This document shows positions 48,800 through 62,000 of a stretch of DNA of 64,000 bases, in pieces; positions within the stretch are counted from its first letter, which is position 1, and every line of letters begins with the position of its first letter. The notes beneath the pieces are model-generated. The model was not told where the DNA came from. It did no database searches and worked only from the letters and a program-made list of their open reading frames with translations. Location: the NCBI GenBank assembly GCA_007844125.1, contig CM017558.1, positions 51,171,831 to 51,235,830 of the forward strand, read 5' to 3'. The DNA is from Sinonovacula constricta (Eukaryota; Mollusca; Bivalvia; Cardiida; Solecurtidae). The translations under genes and the position numbers were made by a program.

Positions 48800-48870
48800 C
48801 ATTCAAGTCCTTGGATCAATTTCAATCCATATCTGCCTTCAGTAAAGTAAACGTTGCACACACATGATAT
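48800..48870 (-). other. Candidate untranslated first exon of the minus gene
   Basis: On the minus strand, GATCCAAGGACTTGAATG|GTAAGG is a near-perfect donor (exon end 48800) preceded by GC-richer sequence than its flanks. It would splice to the acceptor at 45713. The upstream limit is a guess. No clear TATA or CCAAT box was seen. Confidence 0.25.
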
Positions 48871-49324
48871 ACCATGCTTGTTAAATAAGGTAGACAATTT
48901 TTTTGAAAACACACACAGTTTCTGAACATACAAAGTTTTAACCACAGACAATCGTTTTAACCACAAAGTTTATAAATGAGTGCTTCTCTGTGTGAGGCCA
49001 TATCCCAATGTGTTCATGAAAAATATTACTCATGTCTTGCCATTCCCAGTTTATAAGATACTCAAAATGTAGAACAAGTCTCACTTTCAGCAAACAATCA
49101 ACCCACTAATGTATCTAGCTTGATGTAAGACTGTATTTGTTCAAGTCTCAACTTAAGCCTCAAGATCTATTTGCTGAGTTTCTATCATACACATCAACAT
49201 GGTACTTTATGTCAATGGTGGACTACGAGTAATTACTTTGGCAAACAATTCAAGAAAAAATATTTTTCCTGCAATTGAATTGATACCCGCTTCTAGTATT
49301 GTATTTGGCTATCTTGCGGAAGAT

Positions 49325-49450
49325 TTTTGACACCTGGTTTTTTTTATCCTGGCTTGGGTACTATTGAGGTAAGACCCAGGACAAATATTGGATTATCCCA
49401 GCCAAGATTTGGACTTGCTACCAAAAAGACAGTCAAAATACTCCCTGGAT
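49325..49450 (-). mobile_element. Possible highly diverged S2 SINE fragment
   Basis: GAGGTAAGACCCAGGACAAA and the surrounding bases partly match the S2 hairpin segment. The similarity is weak. Confidence 0.25.
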
Positions 49451-50194
49451 AAGATCTCTTCAGGTAGCCTCTGTTTTCTGGGAATACATACTGCTGTACA
49501 AACACCACAGGCCATAGAAAAACAATTGTTGACTGTTGTTTGCATTATTTAAAGAATAAAAAATCCTGAACAAATAATCAGGCAGGCAATGCCATAATGG
49601 GCAAATAATCCAAGCTTATCTTCCTGTCTGTAAAAACAATTGCACCATTGTTGTATTTCTGATGAAGTTAATTTGTCCTTGGAACAATGCAGCTTCTAGA
49701 TAATTACATATGTTATATAGTATTACTTTGCTAGCTGTGTTAAAGAAGAAAGCATAATCTTATACATTCTTTTACATTTTATGATGTTTATGAGTGTTAG
49801 CAAATGAAAGATAAGAGGTGAGTGAAAATATAGAAAATGAAAAACTAACACAAGGAAAAGAACCGATACAGCATGTCCTGAAGCTAGATTGGTATCATTG
49901 TTCACAAGAAAAAACAAACATGTTCATTCAAAGATCATTTGCAAGTAATAATTTAGGTCACCTGAATTAGATCTATTTACACTTTATTTTTCTCAAACAT
50001 AACTGATTTCATTTTGTCTGTTCTGTATTTGACTGCATACATCTAACAATTTCATATCATTTAAAATATTAAACTTAATCAGTCATTTCTTTACTACTTT
50101 TAATAGAGCTGACCAAAGATTCAGACTGTTAAAGTTGACAATAAAATATAGACATTGATATTATTATATTGCCCATAATTGTTTGTTTATATTA

Positions 50195-50375
50195 TTTACA
50201 TTCCAAGTGTGGGTTCGAGTCCCATTTGGGGCAATTGATTTACTGTGGGAAGGTCTGCCTGCTGATCTGTGAAGTGCTGGTGGTTCTACCCAGACATTTG
50301 TCTGTGGTCTTCCTACACCAAAACAGCTGGACGTAGCTATAATGATCATAATTGTTTGCTGCGATGTATTTCAAA
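50195..50375 (+). mobile_element. S2 SINE copy with B box
   Basis: A B box, GGGTTCGAGTCCC, at about 50210 is followed by ACCCAGACATTTGTCTGTGG, ACACCAAAACAGCTGGACG and CTATAATGATCATAATTG, then GCTGCGATGTATTTC. The segment CAGACATTTGTCTG is a perfect 6-bp hairpin. The head upstream of the B box is truncated. Confidence 0.65.
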
Positions 50376-51245
50376 AACAAGAACAAAACAAAACATTACA
50401 AGTATAAGTGTCTATAAACAGTCAATAACCTTATACAACAGAACAAAAGTACAACACTATGTAATACTTTGGAACAATGCAAAGAAAAATGAAAACAACT
50501 CAAATGACTGTACAAATATTCAGAAATCTAACCATTAAATCATGAAAATATTGAGTAACAAATCTTAGTTTCCAGCCATTAACTGCTTGAAACAAACTAC
50601 ATTATATCTTTCATTACATCATGTCTGATATGCAGTAGTATAATTCTAAGTGGCATAGTGGCAGGACATTATTAGTTGTGCAATTTTAGCTCATTTTGAT
50701 TGGTTCTAATAATGGCAGGCTGATTTTCCTTCAATTCAGAGAGAGGTTATGGAATGTCAAGTATCTAGCAGTCAGCCTCAAGTACCCCAGAAGCACTCAG
50801 AACTTCAGAAATACTCCCTCTTTACCTAGCTATTTTGCCTATTGGGCTGTATCAAATAGACTACTGCACAAATATAGCTTCAAGACTTCATGACGAATAA
50901 TCCCTTGAGAAAACAAGTTTGGTTTGTTTGACAGACTGACAGGTAGGGTGGCACGGCTACATCAAGGGTATTATCTAACTTGTAGGTAATTGTGACCTGG
51001 GCCAACAATAGGAAGGATTACAGCAAACTGTCCAGAAGTGCCCTCAGAACATACTAGGACTCCCTTTAACAATGATGCTTCCCCTAAGCTCTTCTGCTTT
51101 GAACACGACAAGTTACTTAGGAAGCTAAGCAAATTAAAGTGATATTCGAAACAATATTTTTGTTAGGGATAGCTAGTTAGTAAGTTTTTTCGCTCTTTGA
51201 TCAGGAATACATACAAATATAAATAAGTTTTGATGTGGTGAATTC

Positions 51246-51247
51246 TC

Positions 51248-51279
<32 letters not shown>

Positions 51280-51306
51280 CGTCATCATCATCATCATCAT
51301 CATCAG
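51246..51306. repeat. (ATC)n microsatellite
   Basis: About 60 bp, interrupted once by ACC and once by GTC. Confidence 0.95.
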
Positions 51307-51842
51307 TTCAGATACAAGAATTACCTTCCAACATTATATACCTTATCATCTTCACAGCCAGAAATGATGTGTTCATCTTAAAGAATATAAAGAAAGAATA
51401 ATTATTATCAAATAAGTCTCAACATTCATTTATTTCCTTTTCATTTGGTGAAAAAAAAAAAATTTATAACCTTAATTCATTACTAAATACCTTTCCTTTG
51501 AGATATGACAGGCATATTTCACCTGAAACAATACAGTTTAATGCTTCAATTGCCTACCTGCACATTTATTGTACTATAATTTATAGCTTGCCGATTATAT
51601 GGTATGTTTGTTCTAGGGTTCACCAACTTTGTTTTCATGCGAAGCACTCAAAATATACTCCAGTAAAGACAAAGATTGTTCTATTTCTTGTTTGTTGACT
51701 CCAGGGGTGAGTTTTACACCTGTGGTATAAATCTTTCTGATTTGACTCTGGATAGATCATAAAATAATCAAAGTTCAAGTATAGATTTTGAATACTTGAC
51801 ATAGATATAAATAACCAGATTTTTGACAGAAAATTCCAAACA

Positions 51843-52172
51843 GATTTGGAAGGGGGTTGATGGGAGAGGTTGTCAGATTTGGATGGGGGTTGATGGGAGA
51901 GGTTGTCAGATTTGGATGGGGGTTGATGGGAGAGGTTGTCAGATTTGGATGGGGGTTGATGGGAGAGGTTGTCAGATTTGGATGGGGGTTGATGGGAGAG
52001 GTTGTCAGATTTGGATGGGGGTTGATGGGAGAGGTTGTCAGATTTGGATGGGGGTTGATGGGAGAGGTTGTCAGATTTGGATGGGGGTTGATGGGAGAGG
52101 TTGTCAGATTTGGATGGGGGTTGATGGGAGAGGTTGTCAGATTTGGAAGGGGGTTGATGGGAGAGGTTGTCA
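51843..52172. repeat. 33-bp minisatellite, exactly ten units
   Basis: Ten head-to-tail copies of a G-rich unit beginning GATTTGGATGGGGGTTGATG and ending AGAGGTTGTCA. Units 1 and 10 have GGAAGG where the eight inner units have GGATGG. Because 33 is divisible by three and the unit has no stops in several frames, long repetitive open frames run through both strands, for example SDNLSHQPPSK repeated on the minus strand. Confidence 0.97.
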
Positions 52173-54769
52173 ATCTTGTTTGTGGACAAGCTTGAATCAA
52201 AGTAGAAAATTTGTCAATACTAGTAATGTTGTGTTTCTGAAGGACATACTAGGCATTGTGCATGCACACCAAAATATTCTTTCATCAATATTAACTTCAT
52301 TTATGTGACATTTTACATACAACAATAGTAAAAAACATACAAAGAGTGACATTTTAATTTTTTATAGATTTCTACTGTACACAACATATGTAACAAACAT
52401 GACATGGAATGATACTATTTTTGTTACAAGCTTAACTGTATTTTTTATGATTAAACATTCTGGATTACGTTACTATGTTTCATATATATCCAAGAGCAGA
52501 AGGCCATTTGCAAACCCACACTCCAAAATATGTGGAAAATGTTCAAATTTAAACTAATATGTCTGGTCATACCTCAAGCCAATCATTGCACTTTATGATC
52601 TATAACTAGCAGAAAACAGAATGAAACAAATTCTTTTCTCAAAGAAAAAAGGACAATGTTCAAATAAAACATCTTTACTATCCTTCTGGCACCAAAACTT
52701 TGTATTGTCAAACCATGCTTCTTCCTACTGGCAGGAGGCAGGAAGTGTAAACATTTCAGAGAAAAATTACTGACATTAAAATTATCATGCTTAACCATAA
52801 CACTAATTAGTGGACCTTCGACATTAGACTTGTCATCAACTTGCTAACAAACTGGAGCACTCAACAGGAAATGATTTAGAGGCAGGTAAAATCAGTAAAA
52901 CAATAGTCGGCAAGATATAGATCTTGAGTACAAGTACTGGACCTCTTTCAGACATTGGTTAAGCCATAGCCTGCTGTATTTGTTTATATTAAATTCTTAC
53001 TTATTCTTACTTATTTGATAGTTAACATTAAGAGTTAAAGTTACAAGTGATCTGGCTTGAAACTTTTCAGCAAATGGTGCTGATACTGATCAGATAGCTC
53101 CCTGCTGTATTTGATTCATCTGGATTGTCACTATTTGCCTATTAAGCATTAACACTATATGTTATGGAAGGTAAGGGTTAACACTGCCATTGCTCTGGCT
53201 CCTTGTTTAACACTGGCGGTAATCTTGGACAAATCTTTGACTGTATCACCTTACGCCACAGGAACCTTTTGTCACTCTTGTTTGGGATTGTTACTTTTTA
53301 TGGGGGACTAAGATTATCATAAGAGATAAAAACTGGCAGCCAAATATGAGTGAGCGGTATTTTGTACAAAGTTGGATGGTTGGGTATTTTCTTGGGGTGA
53401 CAAGGTGGGGATAGAAAGAATAAAGCAAAAAGATATGATTAGAATCTGCTGCTTCTTGTGCCATTTTTTTGTTAAGTCTAATATGATATCTTATATATTA
53501 TATCATATATGAGACATCATATTAAATATACTTTTTTATCATGTCCTATTTATTGTTGCTATTTTCATTTATTAAGAAGACTACAGTGTATATGAACATA
53601 AAATGAAGGAGGTTCAGTTGTAACATTAGTTTATAGTATAATAATGTTCAAAATATTGAGAAAAAAATGTCAATTAATTACAAAAAGATAATATTGTAAT
53701 TGTAAAAAACTATTCAAATATCAAATGAATTTCTTCAGTTGTTATACAGTCCAACATTAATTCATTTAGGATTAAAACTTCAATGCATCTTATGAAATTA
53801 ATAATTGATAATTGGGCATACCTTAACATTAATGATTACATATAAAATTCCATGTTCATGAAAAATATATCGTGGTCAATACATGTATTTGTTTCACAGC
53901 AAAGTATATCTACTTAATAAGACTAGGTTATGTATAACTATGTACATAAAAGAGAGATATGGAACAAAGAAATTATTAAAATCTTGAATCAATCTGTAAA
54001 AAAGAAAGCTAAAAAAATATATATTCTTTTAAATTGAAGAATCCATTCTTTGTCGGGATAAGTGCTTAAATAACAAACATCAATTAAAATCATAAGTTCT
54101 GACACCAATTAGTAAACATTCTTACACAAGTCCTACCTATAAAACAACCCTTGAATGGACAAGTTTTAAACAGAATTACTACTAATAATAATAAAGCTAT
54201 CAATTAAAAATAGTGTTCACTTTCAGCATGAATAGAATCAGATATGAAACCTTACAATAGAATCTCTATCAAATTCAATAAGATATTAAACTAAAAAAAA
54301 TCCCAATCATTTTCTAAATGTTTAAAAATGATTTTTAACTAGTTACTTAAAACAACTTTGAATAGATGAATAATAACAAAAAAAAAATCAAATAAAAATC
54401 AATATCATTTGCTGTCAGCTTAAATAGTTGTTTAGATGTATATTTACCTATATGTTTATGTAACAACCCTTCAATAAATCCAGGTGAGCATGTCAGTCAT
54501 TAAACATCAACTTAACTGCAGGTGATAATGTTCCTCAACACTCACAACATCCCTCTCTGTCCACAACCTCTCTCAGCAAAACCCCTCGAGAGCTATAATC
54601 ATTCAAAATCACTTTATTCCTCTAAAATATCCAAACAGTTGTACACTTAAATTCACATAACTTCTATATAAAACATGTTTTAATGCTTGTCCTGAAGTTA
54701 AAATTCTAATCCCACAATGATATTATTCAACGATGTGTTCTGCCACCTAACTAGTTCACACCTTCAGCC

Positions 54770-54920
54770 CCAAATGAAAGAATATCGTAAAATAACTAAA
54801 GTGACGTCTTTTCTGTCCCTCCGCAGGTAGTCTATTGTAGAGGGGGAAGAGAGTGGAGCGTGGTCGAGTTAAGTGTCTTCGTCCTTAACAATAGGGGCAA
54901 CAACAACAGGCCCTTACATC
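54770..54920. promoter_or_regulatory. CpG-retaining stretch with CRE-like and paired SOX-like motifs
   Basis: TGACGTC lies at 54802-54808, CTATTGTA at 54832-54839 and AACAATAG at 54887-54894; the last two are inverted SOX-type sites 55 bp apart. The segment is GC-richer than its flanks and lies 9 kb upstream of the minus protocadherin start codon. It could be a distal promoter or enhancer. Confidence 0.25.
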
Positions 54921-55347
54921 GCATCGACAAAATCTTGTTTCTTAACCATGCTGGAACAAATGACTCAGGTCTAAGTAGCAGACAATCCCATTCTCTGTTT
55001 CAAAAAATTAAATCTACCATGGAAATAATCCCAAATACAGCTTGAGCATTTGAAACCGATTTTTATTCTTCATTGAAATGTTAAACTGCCCCATCAAAGA
55101 ACACCTAAAAATCATCATAAAAATGACTTAGTGGGATAGTAATTATGCGACTTCTTTGTCCATGTAGGTTAACACTTATCTTGTTAATAACCCATTTAAA
55201 CCCTTTGAAAACAAGCACCCTGTCAAACAGTTTTAACTACCAGTATCCATATTGTCAGTGGCAGCAGCCAAAAGTGTAGAACCTGATAAGACTGCACTCA
55301 GCAGTCGCTGGCAGATCTGGATCTACACTGTCTGCCTAGACCTGATC

Positions 55348-55409
55348 AAACTGTGGTAAGCAGGTGAGGGGTCAGAAGAAACTGTGGTAAGCAGGTGAGG
55401 GGTCAGGAG
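55348..55409. repeat. 31-bp direct duplication
   Basis: Two adjacent copies of AAACTGTGGTAAGCAGGTGA plus GGGGTCAG(A/G)AG, nearly identical, within a copy of the dispersed R repeat. Confidence 0.85.
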
Positions 55410-57293
55410 AAAATTTGTCACTTAGTGATGCAAGTGAATCCTTCAACAATTTTTTAAAGAAAAGGAAGTTTAACGCTTAGACTGCAACATTTGTAAATAA
55501 TCCAAGTTATTAGTTATTGGCTTAAAACTTTATGACAAAAATGTTATTTCTGGAGACTTAGAAGCAGAAAGCACAGGTCTTGATGAGACAGCTTTCTGCT
55601 GGAACATTGATGATCTGATCTGAAGTTTTTGCCTAAGCTTTATAAATATAGGCTTAGTAGGCTGCATGTTAAGATATGACCTGTACTTACAGAATTATTC
55701 TCAATTGTAATTTTTTAGCAAAAACATTAACTCCAAAGTTACTTAAAGTCGAATCCTGATTATAACATACATGGTTAACAATATGCATCTTCATTGACAC
55801 TACTGCTAGTTTCACAATAACTCCTATATCATTCTTGATCTAAACTGCTGACTTCAGTTCACCTTGGGTGAAAATACCTAGTACACCAAAACAACACAAT
55901 TATATCATAAATGTGTAATTTGGTTTGAACAAGATATGAATGCATTCTTTAACATCAATATATTGCTATTTGCTGATTATTTCTACCGGCAAATACTTTT
56001 AATTTATTGACTCAGTGTATGGTTTGAACATAACCATGTTCACCTCAGTGAGGGCAATAATTTTTTTCCTATTATCTTGACAACTTTACATATATATCCA
56101 AATACTTATATGTTATTTGGCCTGACACTTTATATTCTGTATGGAACTTCTCTATGGCACTTGGCATATTTTTTTCCTTTACCACAAACCACAGTTTTTT
56201 GTTTCTTTTTTTCTCCAGTTCACCTTGTTGCCAAAATCATTTTCCCTTTATTCATTAGTTTAGTTTATACTGTTTGTAATGCTTACTTCAAGTAAGAATG
56301 CTAAAACACAAAAATTATCTGTGAAAAGGGTTGAGCCACAAATTGCAAAAACTTAGTTTTGGCTACATTCTTTCCATTTGCTTATACACTTTGCACTAAC
56401 TGTCTTTCTCCATTGCACACTCTTCATATCTTTTCTTAAAGGTGGTTTTCTTAACTTTCCCTTTCCATTCTCATTGTTATTTTCTCCTTCACTCTTACCC
56501 ACTTTCCAGCCTCTTTTTTCCTTCATCCATGATCTCCTTTCATTCTCTTTTATCCCTTAACTCTTCTGCAATTGTTTATCCAACCCTTTCTATCAATTAA
56601 TGCATAAACAATGTTTTAAGGTAAACAAAGTAAATAACTTAATAAATACATCATTTCCTTTCAAATCATAATCAAGAGTAATGAACATGTATAAAACACA
56701 TAATAAATTGTTTCCTGCGTCGGGTCTTTTGACCTGGTTTTCACCTTGCATGGTGTCACTTTAATAACTTTTACAATGATAAATAGTTGTACCAAAGATT
56801 CAATATGATACTGCACTTCCTACAATGTTCAGAAAATTTAACCATCTAGATAAATTGCTTTTGCTCATGCATTTAGATTGAAAAATGGGCATTTTTTATC
56901 GTTTGTTTTGGAATTTAGGTTGATGGATAGTGAGAGAAAATGAAACTTCAAATTCCATTTTCATGGAATGAGCTTGGTTACACTGCAGGGTAAGATAATT
57001 GGCCAATCACTTAAGCATGATTGTCCATTCTTCAAGCCCATGGTGGGGCTTACTTATCCAATTAGTGATCAATTAGTGATCAATGAATACAATAACGTAG
57101 GCACCTAATTGTGTCTAGTTCAAGTCTAATTACATATTGTTGTAAGGGATTCTATTGTTCAAGATGGGACCACTTTTCTTAAATTGTAGATGGGTTTAGA
57201 GTTGAAAAAAAAGAAAATAATGTGTGCTGACATCAAGAGGTTGAGAGGTAAAGAAACAGAAGGAAAGATAGATAAATAAACAGAGAAACAGAG

Positions 57294-57351
57294 CAAAGAG
57301 GGAGAGAGCAAGAGAGAAAGAAAAGAGAGAGAGAGAGAGAGAGAGAGAAAG

Positions 57352-57396
<45 letters not shown>

Positions 57397-57420
57397 GAAG
57401 GGAAGGAGAGATAGAGATAT

Positions 57421-57503
<83 letters not shown>
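57294..57503. repeat. (GA)n microsatellite
   Basis: About 210 bp of GA repeats with GAAAGAAAAGAG interruptions. The Ser/Leu-rich minus-strand frames across it are artefacts. Confidence 0.97.
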
Positions 57504-57506
<3 letters not shown>

Positions 57507-58452
57507 CATACAGTGAAAATAAAAAACTAAACAGGTGAATGGTCACCATACATGAAAGAAAGATAAAATGCAAAACTGCAAAAAATATATTTAGATGCAT
57601 GTCATTTTCCAAATGTGATAGAAAGGTGTCCTATATTGAGCCCTAAAGTTATAAAAACTACAGTATATTACTTATATGTTTTTATTTCAAAACCTAAAGT
57701 CACAAAGGTCAAATCACAAATAAAATATTAAGGGACATATTAAAGAAAATCATAATCTTTATAACAAGTGTCCTACTTAGGTTTTTGCCTGAAATCAATT
57801 TAATTTTGTTTGGATTTAATTTCAATGGTATCAATGAGAAACCAGTCTTGTTTCAGTTTTTAATAACAAAACATTGAGCCAGTCTAGGACAGGTACTTTA
57901 GACTGGTCACTTTGAAACATCAAAAGATTTAAATAAGTTCTGGTACTTTAAAGTGACAAGTTGAAGTATCAAAGTCCAGTCTGCTGTAAACAGAGGTATA
58001 AACATGATCGTATAAACTTGGACGATATAAACATGAACATTTCATGAGATAGGTGACACATGATAAGGAAATGTTTAAGGGGATGTCAAATTTTAAGATG
58101 TTACTAAATCTTAGGCCTGAAGTTATTGCCGACTAGCCTTGGTCAATGTCATAAAATATTGCCACTAGCAACAACTCAATTTATGAGATTTACAGTTTGA
58201 TGATTGTTTTAAACTTTTTGAAATATGGTCTGAAAAGTAAACTCCTCTAAGGAATTGATTAAGAAAGGATGATGTAAATTGATTTTGAAAGTATTTTATT
58301 CTGGAGAGTTTGAAAGTTTACTTAAAAGGTTTTTTTTAACAGTTACTAGTTTTTTTGGCTCTTAAGAGTAAAAATGGATCTATCAATATTTTAATTAGTA
58401 AATATGTATTCTTGACAAAGCAACAAGCAAAAGAAGTTCTTGTTTTTAATAT

Positions 58453-59040
58453 ATTCAAGTTTCAAGTTTCAAGTTTTTATTGCATGTAAGGCCACCGGCC
58501 CATATACAAAATGCAACAAATTAACAATAAACATAGGTAGTGAGGATACAAATAATATCATTGAATATTATGTCTACAAATATGCATAATTATCATCAAC
58601 ACACATTTATCATAAAACATGATCATCAAAAATAATAATTTTGCCAAGAATGAAAAACAAAACAAAAAAAAAACAGCAACATATATTTAAGCAATTTTGA
58701 ATTAATGTCAAAATTGTTGTTGTTTAACGCTTTTTTAACAATTAATCTATTCTGTTCAAACTATTTTATTGTAGTACTAAATGAGTAGTTGACAGATGAT
58801 TTTTACATTCTTCCTAACAAAAAATCGTGTCTTTTTTCAAAAGCATAATAAAGATACATAGCAAGGTTACGAATAATTGAATCATTTTCGTTAGACATTA
58901 AATTCCTAAGTGCTAAAGTATTTCTGTGTTCCAGAATAAAATGAGGAATATACATGATACGAAGACTTTCGTACAATGGGCATATGAAAAGAAAATGAAA
59001 TTCGTCTTCTAAGCCACTCTCACAATATAAACATATTCTA
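58453..59040 (-). mobile_element. 3' end of a non-LTR retrotransposon (LINE)
   Basis: On the minus strand an open stretch from about 59038 to a stop at 58803-58805 encodes 78 residues beginning RICLYCESGLEDEFHFLFIC, followed by PLYESLRIMYIP. The C-x2-C, EDE-x-HF and CP-x-Y-x2-LR pattern is the usual C-terminus of reverse transcriptases of animal LINEs. The 3' untranslated part contains GGGCCGGTGGCCTTAC and ends in a short (CTTGAA)n repeat at 58453-58475, which would be the insertion boundary. The rest of the element is absent, so this is a 5'-truncated, dead copy. Clade was not determined. Confidence 0.75.
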
Positions 59041-62000
59041 TCCTATATATAGGCAAATGAATGGTGTTTTTTGTTTGTAATAACTAAAATTTTACATTAA
59101 AGTTATTGAAAACATAAAACTCCAACAGTAAGTTTAAATATTTTCAGAAAGAGAGAGGAAAACATTAATTAACATTAATTTTGTATTTAAAACCCCCAAC
59201 CCTTTAGTAAATCTTTCAGCAATTCTAATTGACAAGACTTTTAATTTTTAAACTGTCCTATAAGTTGTATACTTACTAAATTCCTACACAGTATTCCCAA
59301 TTTGCAAACACCATCATCCATAAATGAACATCCTTGCATCTCAGTGTATAACTTTCATCAAGTTTGTAATACCAGACTTATGAACTTCACCACTGTGTCA
59401 AAGGTCTTAATTTTAATCATATGAACCATGTTACAAACTATTCATTCAATTTTATCCACTCCATACATAACTACTACATTCCCATACAAGTATCCCACTG
59501 CTCTCCTTTTCATGTCATGATTAGATGGGTTTGAATAACACTGATCCAATGAGGACAGGTAAACCACAGCTTTGGCTCTGTATTCAGAGTTAATTCCCTT
59601 GTATATGAAACTGAAGACTCAGGGGAAGTAATTCTAACTGAACATCTTCAGTGCTGATGGAGCAAAGATGGTGCAGTTTTATCAACAGCTGTCACCACTA
59701 TCATGTCTACAGGCAACAACTTTGGTATTAGAGTTATCACAGAAATCCATCAGTTTATGTTCTGGATACCATGACAACTGAATTATGACAATTTGAGACT
59801 TAAGGGTACATTTCATTGTTTTGGGCCAAGTTGGGGACTTAAGCTGTATGATTGCTGGAGAAGAAAGTTGAAAGATTATGTTGGCACAATATGATGACAC
59901 AACATGCAAGCTCTGATGAGTTGTTGAAAGGGATGGTCAAGTGGGATTGAGGATGGAAAGATAATAAACAGGGGTTGTTCAGTTGGTCAGTCTCAACAGA
60001 GTGTAAGACATAAACAAGAAAAGATTACTCATAGTCTGGTGAGCATGAATTACTAAGACTGAGACAAATAGTCTTGATCCAGATTGGTTAGCTACCACTG
60101 GAAACTGTCTTACAAAGGTCTGGAGTTTTTGCTGCTGAGTTTCAAGCTATATATTTTGGGCAGTTTTTTTCATGTAAATGTTAAAAGAATTAAGAGATGA
60201 ATAAGAAGTGTTTGTTTTGCAAATTGTATCAAGATAAGGAATAAACCTAAAACTTGTGCAAGAGATGGGTTTAATATGAATAGAAATATAAAATTCAGTC
60301 AGTAAAGGCTTTGAAAAGTATAAATTAAAAAGAAATATAAAACGAAAAGAAAAACAAAATATAATATTCAGATAAATGACAGAAACTGGATTTATAATAT
60401 ATGACATATTGCGGGTATAGGTGTGTATATATAGAGTGAAAGAATGAGAGAGATATGGAGATGAATAACATGGGATCAACTGATAGTAGGATAGAGAAAG
60501 AGTATTAAACATAATGCTATAACATTCTACACTGTCAAATAAATAAATAACAAATTGTGTCAAATAAAGAATGTGTCATGCTAAGACAAATGGCTAAGTG
60601 TTATGAGCAGTAATATATAATTAAAATGTATTCTGTAATAATGAATACATATAACTTATCACTCACTGGCCTACCACTGGAAGCTGTCTGATCAGGATCT
60701 GCACCATTTACTGTGGAGTTTCCAGCATAATGTTTAGTTACATTTACATGTAGTTTGTTAGCAAATCTGTAGTGCTCATTAACAAATGCAGCAGAATAAA
60801 GGTTTACACACAATCTTCAATGTTGTTCTAGTGATATCCATCTGTATTGCTCATAATACTTCTTGCCTTCATGTGCATATCTGTCAAAGTGATGAATGTT
60901 TTTCTTGTTTTACTATTAACTCTTAACCTGCTAAGCACAAACAGATCAGACAAAGACAAAAAGTGCATATTGATGTAAGAAGCTGGCTAAAAATGGGTAT
61001 GGGCTATCAACAAATGAAGCATACTCAGGATTATCTAACATGTTGCATTTAAGATCATTCTAACCTGCCTCTCCGAGAACCCTTAGGCTTAACTACAGCA
61101 CAGTCTGATCAGAAAAAAAGGCAAAAATGTGTAGCTCCAGATCTGCCACATCCACTGCTTGATACCAAGCAATCCATCCAGGACCTCCACTTTTTGCTGC
61201 TTAGTTGTTCTTTTAAAGTTGAGTTAGTAGTTATTAGAAAATATATAAAGGGGGTATCCAACAGTGTGGACAAAAATTTCTTTTCTCAAATAAGTCATTG
61301 TTACATGAAACGGTTATTCAAGATGCTGTTCATTGATGTCCTAGATCTGTGTGAACAGTCAAGCATAAATCACCATGTGTTTTTGCAAATAGGTATTTCC
61401 TATCCGAGCCACACTGCAGAGACAGCTATTTTTAAACTTAGAAAACCATGTGACCACTTTCTTTGAAATCATGTTATATTGTAATCCAAGTAATCTGCTA
61501 TGATATTGATATCTATTTCTAAAAGAGACCACCATCAAGCTTTTTATACAGTTGGAAAGAATGCACATTCAGAGTGATTTCTTTTCTTTTTCACAATTAG
61601 TTCTGTCTAACAGGTTTAAGTCCTGGTTGGGCTTGAAACTTTTTATGTTGCGACACCTTCCAGCTGATCATATGTGTGTTGCTGTGAAGTTTTCAAAACA
61701 TGCACAAAACATCCAAAAAATATTCAAAGACTATATAAGCATGATACTTTTCTGCAATTAGTGCAGATTCTGGTCAGACAGCTCCAAGCTAGAGCTTGCG
61801 TATCCAGCCAATGCCTCATCACTTGATGCTTTACAAGCCTGCTTATGGGTTAATTTCATTGCTCAGGATTATATTAGCAGGTAAGTAAAGCCTCCTCAAA
61901 CCTCCCTCCAGTCATCTAGTAATACCACATAAATAATAATTGTATTTATGGGTAAGTAAGTCACCATCTCTACCATCTGTCATTATTGGATTTGTGTTAC

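Noticed and set aside
51843..52172. CRISPR-like direct repeats
   Set aside because: Units are contiguous with no spacers and the genome is animal nuclear DNA.
51635..52189. 184-codon minus-strand frame of repeated SDNLSHQPPSK
   Set aside because: The frame exists because a stop-free 33-bp repeat is divisible by three; the flanking residues look like random AT-rich translation and three other frames are open too.
57159..57612. Ser/Leu-rich frames of 116 and 138 codons
   Set aside because: They are translations of a (GA)n microsatellite.
60147..60563. 138-codon minus-strand frame
   Set aside because: Biased AT-driven composition and no recognisable domain.
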